Assembly (NCBI GenBank): GCA_026826555.1
Contig: JAKSZT010033882.1
Coordinates: 731,926 to 795,925 of the forward strand
Source of the DNA: Tolypeutes matacus
Taxonomy: Eukaryota; Chordata; Mammalia; Cingulata; Chlamyphoridae
DNA: 64,000 bases
Direction: 5' to 3'
Part shown: positions 39,934 through 50,110 of the stretch, piece by piece
Position numbering within the stretch: position 1 is the stretch's first letter
Layout: each line of letters begins with the position of its first letter
Position numbers and translations under genes: made by a program
Notes under the pieces: generated by a model
Database searches by the model: none
Told to the model about the DNA's origin: nothing
The model's input: the letters and a program-made list of their open reading frames with translations, nothing else

Positions 39934-39951
39934 TGGCTGCCAACATTGGGC
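39934..39951 (+). promoter_or_regulatory. ERV1 primer-binding site (tRNA-Lys type)
   Basis: The sequence tggctgccaacattgggc lies just downstream of the LTR and resembles the 18-base tRNA-Lys1,2 PBS of betaretroviruses and HERV-K, with a few substitutions. The corresponding site in ERV2 is also Lys-like, which supports the call. Confidence 0.8.
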
Positions 39952-40055
39952 ATGACTAGTCTTTTCTCCGGATCCATGCCATGGAAACAAGGACTGCTAG
40001 GTCGGACGGTCCTAGCATTAGGTTGGTGAGTCAAATAATCTTGATCATCAGGGTA

Positions 40056-41678
40056 ATGGGTAAGCAGTCAACTCGGTTAGAGAACTATTCCCAAGGTTTA
40101 AAGATTCTGTTAAAGAATACATGGGTATCTGTGTCGACCCTAGAGTTACTAAAACTCTTTTCTCTTGTACAGAAACAGTGTTATGTATGGTCTTTGTATA
40201 GACTTATTTCTGTTGCTCTTGAACCATTACATTCAGATGAAAATGAAGATATTAAAATGGATACTGCTATTGCTAACACTGTAGCAGAACAAGCTAATGA
40301 TGATATTAATGAAAATATATTTGAAAAGTTAATGAACTGGCAAAAACTGATTAACTCATGTCTAATAAAAAGAATAAAAAGAAAAAGGGAGTTTATGAAA
40401 CTTTTCCACACTTGTTAAGCTGCCAGCTCCAAAAGATGATTTATTGTCTTTTGAACCAGTGTCTGCACCTCCTAAAGTATCTATTGATCCATTTTTTACA
40501 ACATTTTATGACCCTCCAACAGTTTCTGTTTTTGTGCCATCACCATCCTCTTCAATTATGAAAAGTATAGCACAGGAATTAGATAAAGAAATTTGGAGCC
40601 TATGCAATTTTTTTTTTTACTTTTCCAGTAACAGTAACTCAAATTTCAGTAGATGCTAACAATTCCCAAGGGGGTGTACAATATGAGCATGCTCTTATTC
40701 CTTCTAACACTATCAAATAATTAAAACAAGCATGCACTCAATATGGTGTAAATTCTCCTTATACTCAAGAATTAATGTAAGGAATGGCACAAGCAAACAG
40801 ATTAATACCCTGGGACTGGGATTTGTTAGCTCAAGCTGTTCTTAATTCAGCAGAATTTTTACACTTTAAAACTTGGTGGGCTGTTGAAGCTAATATTGTA
40901 GCATGATGAAATCAAAAGCAAAATCCACCTGTTCCTATTACTGCTGAACAAATATTAGGAACAGGTAAATGGCCTGGGATTCCTTGCCAAGCTCAATATG
41001 ATGATATTGCGAATGTGCAAGTGTGATTGTGCTGCCTAGCTCCCTGGCAATGAATCTCCACCCCTGGATGGGCTGTACAATCATTTTCAAAAATTGTTCA
41101 AGGAAATAATGAACCCTATGCTGAATTTGTAGCAAGGCTGGCAGATGTAGTCAACAAGAAAGTAACTCAATCTGATCTTAAAGAAATGTTTGTTCTAATG
41201 TTTGCTTTTGATAATGCTAACAGTGAATGTAAAAAGGCTTTATGTCCAGTAAAGGCAAATGGAAGAACTTTACAGGATTATATAAAAATACACCAAACAG
41301 TGGGCCTAATACCTATAATATGAACCTTCTTCAGCTGCTCTAAAGGAATGTAGTCCTATGATTACTAATTTAAATTGCTTTAAATGTTGGAAACCAGGTC
41401 ATAAGAAAAAATATTGCCAAGCCAAAACGAGTGTAAGAGCTCCATTTAGGGGTAATAATAGATCAGTACAAAGTCGGGTGTGTCTGAAATGCCAAAAAGG
41501 GTTATACTGTGCCAAGGAATGCCAATCTAAATATCATAAAAATGGTAGCCTCATTAATAAGTCAGAAAACTTCCAAGCAGGCCTTGCTCAAGGTCCTCAG
41601 GCAAACAATATGAGCACATATCCCAGCCTTGCTCAAATTTACCTAGTCAGCAACAGAGCAGTTAACTCCAACCTGTAA
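40056..41678 (+). pseudogene. gag: ERV1 gag remnant (MA, CA, NC)
   Basis: The likely start at 40,056 gives M-G-K-Q, keeping the glycine 2 needed for myristoylation of matrix. Matrix-like sequence stays open to 40,418. A proline-rich stretch lies at about 40,440-40,660 in a different frame. Capsid-like sequence at about 40,680-41,330 has several in-frame stops but keeps a recognisable major homology region at 41,093-41,140 (Q-G-x2-E-x4-F-x3-L pattern). Nucleocapsid lies at 41,358-41,678. Its first zinc knuckle is a full Cx2Cx4Hx4C; the second has lost the histidine. The intact protein would build the particle core. At least two frameshifts and multiple stops make this copy dead. Confidence 0.85.
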
Positions 41679-41689
41679 CAGAACTTAAG

Positions 41690-44600
41690 GCAGATACCAA
41701 AAGCAGTACAGCTGTTGATCCTTCCTCAGCTAAAACTAAGTTTATTACTCCTTCACTGAGTGTACCCAAAATTAAGAACAGGAATTAAAAGACCTACTAC
41801 AGAAATCTGAACTTTGAGCCTAAGTGTACTCTTAAACTGTAGTAATCCACAATATGCATGTTAAATGTCTGTATAAACTGCTAAATTAGAGCTTAACTGT
41901 ATTTATGCAGTTTAAATTGTCCTGGCTTGTTGCTGAGTATGAAAAAAAAAAGTGTTTCAAAGAACATGCTTATATATTACAGGTAGCAGAGATTCCAGAA
42001 AAAATCTTAAAAACAGTAAAATCAAAGATGTGAAATGATGGAGGGCTTGAAGACAACCATACCAAAGGAGTGAAAATTATGGGTCAAATTAGTAAGCTTT
42101 ATGTTTCTGTTACTGTGTCATAATTCTTTTTGTATTTGTCTGTTTGTTCAATATCAATGTATATTTTGATAACTCTAGATGGTAATATTAAATTGATAAA
42201 TGAAGAGCTCTATTCAAATGGCCAAAAATTAAATAAGTGCTTATATTACTAAATAAATATGGATATTAGTTTAGAATAATAAAAATAGTTATACTCAAAT
42301 TAAATCATTATTCTAACAAGTTTGTTTAATGTTGATGGTAATTATATGTTGTTAGAAGCTAGCTTGGTAATAGTTTCCAAAATTATTGTGCTAACTTAAG
42401 TATGGAAGTTATATAGAATGTTCTTTTATTATTAAAGAAAAGAAAGTCATTTTATCGTAAGATAAAATAAATAGTTATTAAAACAAAGTAAAATGTGGGA
42501 CAAAACCTGAATAAATATAAAAGTGCAAAAGGCTTGTGAAAAAGGAATTTTTGTGGTCAAAGCTAAATAAAATTTAAGCAGTCTATCTATAAAAATTTAA
42601 AACTTTAATGTCAAACAATGTAATAATATAAAGTTAAACTTTTATTCTTTCTCAAAATTTCTCAAGTCAGTAGTGTGTTTTAGTAAAAGTTTACAAAGCT
42701 TTTCTCCTCAATAATCAGTATACAATAAAGAAATTCTGTTTTATCAAAATAGCTTCTTGTACATTAAACTTATCATTTCCATGAAGAAACAGGTCTTACC
42801 ACTTTTAAAAAGAACACAATGTTTGAATGTGTTTTCTCAAAGTCAAATCCTAAAAGATAGCTTTTATTTCAAAAGGTCACAAATAACCTTTTCTTTTACA
42901 TAAAAAAGTAAAATTCTAAAAATAGTTAAGTTCATGTGATAAAAGTTGAATGAAGTATTTAAAACTGTTGTATAATTAAATTAAATTTTCTAATTTTATA
43001 ACAATTAAAGTTATATGAACAAAAACTTCATATGAATACTTTAAAAGTGTATAAAATTCCTGAAAATATAATAATGTTTCAATATAATAGTAAATAAAAA
43101 TTAATGTTATTAATCATAATTTTTTGTCATAACTACAAGAAGAAAGCAGCCATTAAAGGCTGCTGGGTTAGTGCATAACAGTAAATTATAATAAAATAAA
43201 ATAACACCACTGCAGCATGCACTGGTCCCAAATATTGCTAGTTTGTTGCCAAAAATTAATATCCAGTTATGTCACTATCCCTTTGTTTTAAAACTTGCTT
43301 AAGGTTTCTTTCATATATTTTTAAACAAGTCAAGCGGGCCCACATTCCCCTTCCTGTAAAATAGCCAACAATAAATCAAGTTTATATTCAACACTGTAAG
43401 CAACAGCCCCAATTCTAATTATAATGTTAACAACAAACCAATGGAAGTATTAAAATAACAAGTTAATGTATTAGACACGGTCCAAATAGGAAATACTAAT
43501 TTGTTTTTACCTATGCCTCAAACTAATTTTTATAAAATTAAAAAATTGAGGTCCTTCTAATTATGCTATTAAGAATGTTAAATGCTTAAGAAATAAAAGT
43601 TTATTCATTGGATGTCTGTTGATGTATAATCTACTGTAGTTATCAATTATGTATAATAAACTGAAATACTAATCAAATTTTCAGTACAATTCATTGCATA
43701 AATAAATAATTTAATAACTTGTATGTTACACATGAAGACATTTTATTAAGTATAAATAAATCTTCTGTCATAAATTTGAACAGCCGTGAAACCAAATATC
43801 TTTTTTTAAAAAAAAGTTTATTAAGTATTGTTCAAGCCTAAAAGGAAAGCATCATGCGGAAAATTTTGTTAATCAACAAACCAATGCCTTGCTTGTTAGC
43901 AGTTTTCACATTTCAGGAAAAATATTGGAAATTAAAATAGTAAGCACATCAAGGACGTTTTGTAACAAATTAAAAAAAATAAGGTGCATTTCAACAGGTG
44001 TTGGATTAATCCCTCGGGGAGCTGACCACTCTCCCAGGGATTGATGCATAAGCTTTAAAATATAGTGCCCAGGGAGTGTTGTGTTCCTTCCTGAAGAGGC
44101 TTGCCCCTTCCTTGGAAATTAGCAAAATAATCACAAGTTGTTCTCTATAGTTTCAAATTCATTAATCTTAAATACTGTCAACCAAAACACTAGTATCAGT
44201 TGCTACTTCAACACTTCTGAGCTAAAAGCTAAATATTTGTAAGTATATATATATAATTGCTCTATTTATCTGTCATTCTGTAACTTTGTTCAATATTGAC
44301 TTAATCTTTTAATTAGTTAGGTTTTTTCTTTTTCACCCTAATTGTCAATAAAAGCTTATTAAATTAAATATATATTAACATTTATCTTGTATCTATCCAG
44401 GAATCTAACCAAAAATAAGCCAAGTATATCAGTGTATCCCCTGATTTAGTAAGCCTGTGAATGTATGTATACTCATCATAAAAAATTAGCAGTTAAACTT
44501 CTATAAATGCTACAAAAACAGAAAAGGGGGAAATGGTGAGTTGTGAGTACAATGATATGAAGCATTATTTACAATAAAGTTTTTAAGCCAATGTTCAGAA

Positions 44601-44840
44601 TCATATACATCAACAACAGAGTATTTCTGGCAAAAATCAGGCAATAATACAAAAACAAACATTGGACAACTGGTTTAGTGAAAGCAGAAAAATAATAATT
44701 AATGGGATAAGGCAGAAGTTAAGTTAGGATATAGGGTTGAGGTTTTTTCTCTTATCATTACAGAAAGAGGAGACCAGCTTTGGGTCCTGTCCAGATGTCT
44801 GGAACCTAACATAAACAAGCTGAAGTAGCTGACACCAAAA
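41690..44840 (+). other. ERV1 AT-rich non-coding core in place of pro-pol
   Basis: About 3.1 kb, strongly AT-rich on both strands, has no open frame of 60 codons until its last 120 bases and no RT, RNase H, integrase or protease motif that I can find. Gag and env on either side are still recognisable, so simple decay of pol is an unlikely explanation. Most of this core recurs in ERV2 (51,906-53,740) and at the window end in ERV3 (63,668-64,000). A more GC-rich island of about 130 bp sits at 43,990-44,120. What the core is, or does, I do not know. Confidence 0.75.
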
Positions 44841-44850
44841 AGTAGAAAAG

Positions 44851-46496
44851 ATGGTAACTTCTAAAAGGCAGATTGTCACTCTAACACAGTTATTCCTTGC
44901 TATGCTTACCTTGACAACCACAGCAGTAGGTAATGCACTTTCACATAATTATACCTATTGGGCTTATATTACTAATTCACCTCTTTTAGAATTGTTGACT
45001 TGTGGGGGACAAATCATATCCAGTTTATATTAATCAGTGTTTTCATTTTCCTGGGCCCGTTGATTCTTGCCTTCTTCTAAAACCTGATGAGGAAGGGAAA
45101 TTTATTGAAAATTTAACCTTGCCTTTTCTTGAATGACCTAACTGCATAGGATCCATCAATCCATGTATACAGCCCCAAAATCATAGTACAAAGTGATAAA
45201 TGTCATACATACCCTGTTTCATCTGAGGTTGTGGTCTTTAATAATTCCTATAGAATTGTAAAGAATTGGGCCTTTATAGGGATACTGAAGTCTAATGTAA
45301 ACACAACCATAATTTGAAAAATTAGTAATTCAACATAAACAACTAATGAAAGCTACCATAATTTTTAGAATTTTGGGGACATCATAAGTATAAATACGTC
45401 ACTAAATTGGACTCATGAGGGAAGAATTATCCCACAACTATGGGATAGTAAACTTAACAAAACTAAAAATTATTTGTGGAATTTATTTTTGGGAACTAGC
45501 CTGATTTTTGAATGACAAGGCAGTAAAACTAATATTACCAGTTTAAAAAGAAAATCCACTTAATATCTTAAAGAATGTCTATGGGATCCCATTGTTTTTA
45601 TAGTAGGAACAGTGAGCACTAATCAAAAATGATTTTTCTGCAGCAATTACTCCCTTTACACTTTTGTATCAGAATCTGTTTTACAGGAGAGCTCTAGTGG
45701 TTCTAATAGGACGATGGCATCGTGGAATATGGATTTCCAGTTCTCAAGAATCACTCCTGGAAATCTTCCCCTGAGAGCCAAATCCTTTGGCATTTTCTAA
45801 ATCATTATTTGAAAAGAACCAAACATTTAATTGGATTAATTATAGTTGCTGTATTAGGGTTTATAGGTATTATTATAGCTGCTGCTGTGGGAGGAAATGC
45901 CCTACATGAGAATATTCAAAGAAGACAATGTGTTAGAAATTGGCATTATAAGGCTAGTGAGTTATGGCATAGTCAGGCATATATTGATGAGCAGATTAAC
46001 AATAAGCTTAATAGGTTAGAAATAGCTGTTACACAAATGGGAGATCAGGTATAAAATCTAAATTTAAAACAAGGTTTGAAGTGTGAGTGGAATGAAAGTG
46101 CTTTTTGTATCACTCCTCTCCAATACAATGATTCCCATTATGAATGAGAAAAATTAAAAATCATTTAATAGGTCATCACACAAATTTATAGAAATTACAG
46201 ATTTGCAAAGGAAGATTTTGTGCATGTCTCTGAATCAACTTACTATGCTTCCAGGTAGTGAATTTTGGCAATCAGAGACAGATCAATTAAATAAAATAAA
46301 CCCCATACATTGGTGGAAATCAACCTCTGTACTTGCTAACTTCAGTGTGGTGATCATTGGTGCTCTGCTACTCTTAACTGTATTAGGAGGCATTCACAAA
46401 ACCTTGCTGTCCCACATTAATAGGGCTGAAAAGGCCAGCCATGCCAAAAACTTGATTCTGCTTAAAATCTTTAACTCTCAAACTCCTGTCCATTGA
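44851..46496 (+). pseudogene. env: ERV1 env remnant (SU and TM)
   Basis: The leader and start of SU are open at 44,851-45,033, with a hydrophobic segment early on. The remaining SU (45,033-45,720) is full of stops. The SU/TM border and TM ectodomain lie in an open stretch at 45,722-46,054. It holds a strongly hydrophobic fusion-peptide-like segment, then a heptad-like region similar to betaretroviral (HML-type) TM. A second open stretch (46,203-46,496) holds the membrane anchor at about 46,335-46,400 and a basic cytoplasmic tail. An intact Env would mediate receptor binding and membrane fusion. This copy cannot be expressed as one protein. Confidence 0.82.
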
Positions 46497-46575
46497 GCTT
46501 GGCTGGTGGCCAGTGACAGGAAAGACCTTCAGATGGGGCAACATAAGACAGGCACAGTCACCCTAGATAAAAAGC

Positions 46576-46589
46576 AAAAAAGGGTGAAT
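46576..46589 (+). promoter_or_regulatory. ERV1 polypurine tract region
   Basis: An A/G-rich run (aaaaaaggg and flanking bases) sits directly before the 3' LTR start at 46,590. This is the expected position for plus-strand DNA priming. Confidence 0.65.
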
Positions 46590-47227
46590 TGTTGGAAAAG
46601 ATTCTGAGAGCCAGAGCATAAAGGGTTAAGCATTTTAAAAGCATGCTTGCAACCTGCTCTTCTCTTACTCTCCCTTGTTAACCTATCTTTCAGTCCATTG
46701 AGGGTGTTGGGACACACTTGTGGGAGATGTATGTGTGGGATGTGGTGGGAGGTGTGGGAGGTGGGCAACATGGGAATCCAAGTGGGTTCCATGTAATAAT
46801 TTGGGTAATCTAAACACCTCTTAAAATATATTTATATATATGTAAATAACATTTTTTGTAAGCAAATGCACATAAAAAAAAAACAAAGCATACTTGCAGG
46901 CAGAGAAACATTAGAAAATGTCTCCAAGGACACTGCATATTGCAAACATCAGTAGGAAGGGGCAGAGTGGAATGAACACACCAGAGAGAGGTTATTGTCT
47001 GAGTTCCCAAGAAAGATTGTCTGGGAACACAGAAACAGGCAGCGCTCTCACTTACCAAGCCAAGGAAGTAGTGAAGGGCGCCCTGCTTTTGTTATCAGCT
47101 TTGTAATATAAAAAGCAGCTTCAACCTAAATGAACTTGCCTGCATTCCACATGGAGTGAGGACCCCTGGTCCCTAATTTTCTTTGGAGCATTCCAAGCAC
47201 TGTCTCCCTCCACATTGAATTACAACA
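46590..47227 (+). repeat. ERV1 3' LTR, interrupted by an L1 fragment
   Basis: It runs from TGTTGG to ACAACA. Without the inserted L1 piece it is about 390 bp. The TATA-like element is kept near 47,108. The polyadenylation signal seen in the 5' LTR (AATAAA) is here AATGAA. Confidence 0.88.
46638..46898 (+). mobile_element. Twin-primed short L1 insertion with target-site duplication
   Basis: A 14 bp target-site duplication (aaagcatgcttgca at 46,638-46,651; aaagcatacttgca at 46,885-46,898, one mismatch) flanks an L1 3' end. Bases 46,653-46,693 are inverted 3' UTR sequence from just after the ORF2 stop. Bases 46,694-46,884 are the sense-oriented end of the 3' UTR with an A-rich tail. This is the classic L1 5'-inversion structure left by twin priming. 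Confidence 0.88.
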
Positions 47228-47440
47228 GCCTGCTTTCTACTTCACTCCAATTTTCCTTCGTATTTTAAAACAGAAATGATCCTTTCATAATTAGATGATA
47301 TACTTCTAATCTCAAGTATTTTAAGAAGTTAGAAAATTTATTCATATTCTTAAGTTGTACTCCAAAACTTTTCTTTTATATGATAGGGTGTGGGATGGAT
47401 GAAACTAGAGAATGCATGTATTTACAAACAGAAATGTGTT
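47228..47440 (+). other. Remainder of ZNF U3 3' flank
   Basis: This is homologous to 49,200-49,410. It ends abruptly at about 47,440, inside the agaaatgtgt phrase, and is fused to the beginning of ZNF unit U4. Confidence 0.75.
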
Positions 47441-48825
47441 TGTAACAAAAGGCTTGTGAGTGAAGCTATATCCACTCCCACAACAGTGCAGACTTAAGAT
47501 GAAGGCAGAGAATGTAGGAAGTTGGGAAAATATGTTCTCTGACTGCAAGTATTGTTTCCTCAAAATAAAACTTCTATGAATGTAACTTCACTTTGAAGGA
47601 ATTTGCATCATGCTTACCTAAGCATGAGGGAATCTATGTAAGACAAAAGAATGAAGACAATGTGTTTCCCAGTTTGCCTCACATGGTGGTCCTCACTTTT
47701 AAGTGTAATGAGTGTGAAGTGTTCTTGGAAATTCAACCTCATGTGATACCAAAGAATTAATCCTTCAGAGAAATCATTTGAGATTTCATGAATTTGGGAA
47801 AGCTAGAGTCACATCAAAGAAATATGCAGGAGTAAAACCCTGTGTATGTAAAGAATATTGAAAATCCTTCATCCAGACATTAAATCTCATTGAGCATGAA
47901 ATATTCATGCAAAAGTTAGTATTGTAATGAACATGGGATGTTTCCATCTGAAACAAAACCTCATGAAAAATGAGAAAATTCACACTGGAGAAAAACCATA
48001 TGAATGTCGTGAATGTAGTCTGCTCTTTACAGTTGATTTTTGCTCCTCATTTTAAAAACTGTACCAGGGAACAAGCATAGAAATGTTATACATGTGGGAA
48101 AATTTTCAACCTAACAGAAAAACCTCTTTATTCATCAGAAAATTCTTGCTGAAGAGGAATGATATATATGTGGGAATGGTTTAATTCAAATGTCAAATCT
48201 CAGGTACAAGAAGTTTCCTAGTGCAAAGAAACCCTATGCATGTAAGGCATGTGAAAAAACCTTTAGGTAAAACTCATATTTCACAGAACATGAAAATGCT
48301 CATAGTAGACAGAAACAAAATGAATGTAAAGAATGCAGAAAAGCCTTGAGCCAAAAGCAATACTTCAATAAACATCAGAACATTCATTCTGGAGAAAAAC
48401 CCTATATATGCATTGAATGTGGAAAAGCCTTCAACCACAAGGAAAACCTCATTAACCATCCAAGAATACATAATGGAAAGAAACCTTATGAATGTGATGG
48501 ATGTGGGAAAGTTTTCATTCAGGAATCAAGCCTCATTACACACCAGAGAAGACAAACTGGAGAGAAACCCTATGTATGTAAGGAATGTAAGAAAGCCTTC
48601 AGTAGCAAATCAAATCTCACTGACCATGAGAAAATTCATAGTGGATGGAAACCCTATGTATGTAAGGAATGTGGAATAGCCTTCAGCCAGAGGCAGTATC
48701 TCATTAAACATTGCAACATTCATACTGAAGAGAAAACCTGTGAATCTAATGAATGTGAATCTCCAAAGAATCTCCACCTCCAGTCTGTGCAACTTGTTGC
48801 CAATCTTTTAAGGAAGTGGCTGTGA
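47441..48825 (+). pseudogene. ZNF U4: C2H2 zinc-finger pseudogene, best preserved copy
   Basis: The last 186 codons (48,269-48,825) form one open frame. A half finger is followed by [42 protein letters not shown], a finger whose last histidine is Q (THQRRQ), [21 protein letters not shown] and [21 protein letters not shown]. The degenerate family tail closes it at the stop. A TAA at 48,266-48,268 sits in the finger just upstream, and further breaks lie through 47,441-48,260. Four of these five terminal units keep both cysteines and both histidines. No methionine start or KRAB exon is evident, so I call it a pseudogene; a short transcript-encoded peptide cannot be excluded. Confidence 0.82.
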
Positions 48826-50110
48826 CTGTGCAATTCAGGATATCTTTCTCCCCTTGGAAATGTGCACTTGCAGTTTTTTCCGAGATCTGCTCCTCCCACA
48901 TCTTCTTCCACACTCATCGGTGTTCAATTTGGTACCACTAAGTTATGCATTAGAACTCAAGATTTCTCTTAGTTATGTAAAGATGGGCTTTCCACTTATT
49001 TCAAATTATCCTGGTTGTTTTCATTGGTTCTTCAATCAATTACATTCTAGTTAAGCATTTTAAAAATTACCATTTTATAAATAATGCTGCCCATTATGGT
49101 AGCATTTTCTTACAAAGCACCCCAACCATTGATATTTTTCCAGTTTCTTCACCTCATTCTGATGAGGATTCAAGTTTTACAGCCACTGAACAACAATGGC
49201 CTGCTTTTTACTTGACTCCAATTTTCTTTATTATTTTAAATCAGAAATGATCCTTTCATAATTAGAGAATATACTTGTAATCTCAAGTATTTAAGAAGTT
49301 AGAAAACTTATTTATATTCTTAAGTTTTCTCCAATATTTTCTCAAATGTGATAAATTGTGGGATGGATGAAACTAGAGAATGCATGTATTTTCAAACAGA
49401 AATGTGTACCCAAAACAATCTGCCAATGCAGAAAATTCTGAGGAAGGAGGAATGGGGGTTGAGGCTAGAGAAGGAATTTGACTGTGAGCCATAACAACAT
49501 GAATTATTTTTATGCTCTTTGCACAGATAATTTGATTATAATTTAAATGAAATTATGAAAATAGTCCACAATGAAATCATACAAAGTGGTTGGTTGAACA
49601 TATTGATTTGTATCTTCAACAATACTGGTGGGGCACTTCCCCTACCTTTGCAAATACTGTCCCCCATAAAGGAAAAGTGCTCACTCTCCTCAGCCCCATC
49701 CCCAGCTGACTGAGTGGTTGGAGACTTTGCTCAGCAAGAATGAGCATAGAGCATGAAGGGCATAGATGCGACCATGTGAAGTCCACACTGCTCTCTACAC
49801 GTGTCCAGTTAGAGGGCTGTTAGAACCACGGGAGAAGGCTGACTCCCTGTTGATTATTCAAAAGTGAAGACCGGCTAGAATGACTCACATCACTAACTGA
49901 CACTGTGAGTGCTGGGCTTGGCTTTCTCCCTGTCCTTTGGGATTAAGAACCTATGATGATGGTTTTCATTGGGGATCTGAGAGTTTTGTTCCCAAACAGG
50001 ACATTCCCTCTCTGTCTTGGAACTGCAGTGAACACATGTTACATTCCATCTTCTTCAGGTACTCATCAGCTTCTTCCCATCCAAACCTTCCAGTCCCTTC
50101 TGGGACTGAA
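48826..50110 (+). other. 3' flank of ZNF U4 (no gene seen)
   Basis: This is homologous to 27,826-29,127. It is continuous, so it serves as the best template for the interrupted U3 and U5 flanks. Confidence 0.7.

Larger units (their letters stand above)
39560..47227 (+). mobile_element. ERV1: class II (betaretrovirus-like) provirus lacking pol
   Basis: The order is 5' LTR, primer-binding site (PBS), gag remnant, a long AT-rich non-coding core, env remnant, polypurine tract (PPT) and 3' LTR. The Lys-type PBS, two-knuckle nucleocapsid and TM region point to the HML-like betaretroviral group. No protease, dUTPase, reverse transcriptase, RNase H or integrase motif is seen. The LTRs differ by roughly 45 of 330 positions counted by eye, so the insertion is old. 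No target-site duplication is visible: the left flank is L1 and the right flank is ZNF-unit sequence. All reading frames are broken. Confidence 0.88.

Noticed and set aside
41690..44840. AT-rich core explained by APOBEC-type G-to-A hypermutation of pol
   Set aside because: The core is rich in both A and T, not only A. The neighbouring gag and env are not similarly affected, and ERV2 and ERV3 share the same sequence.
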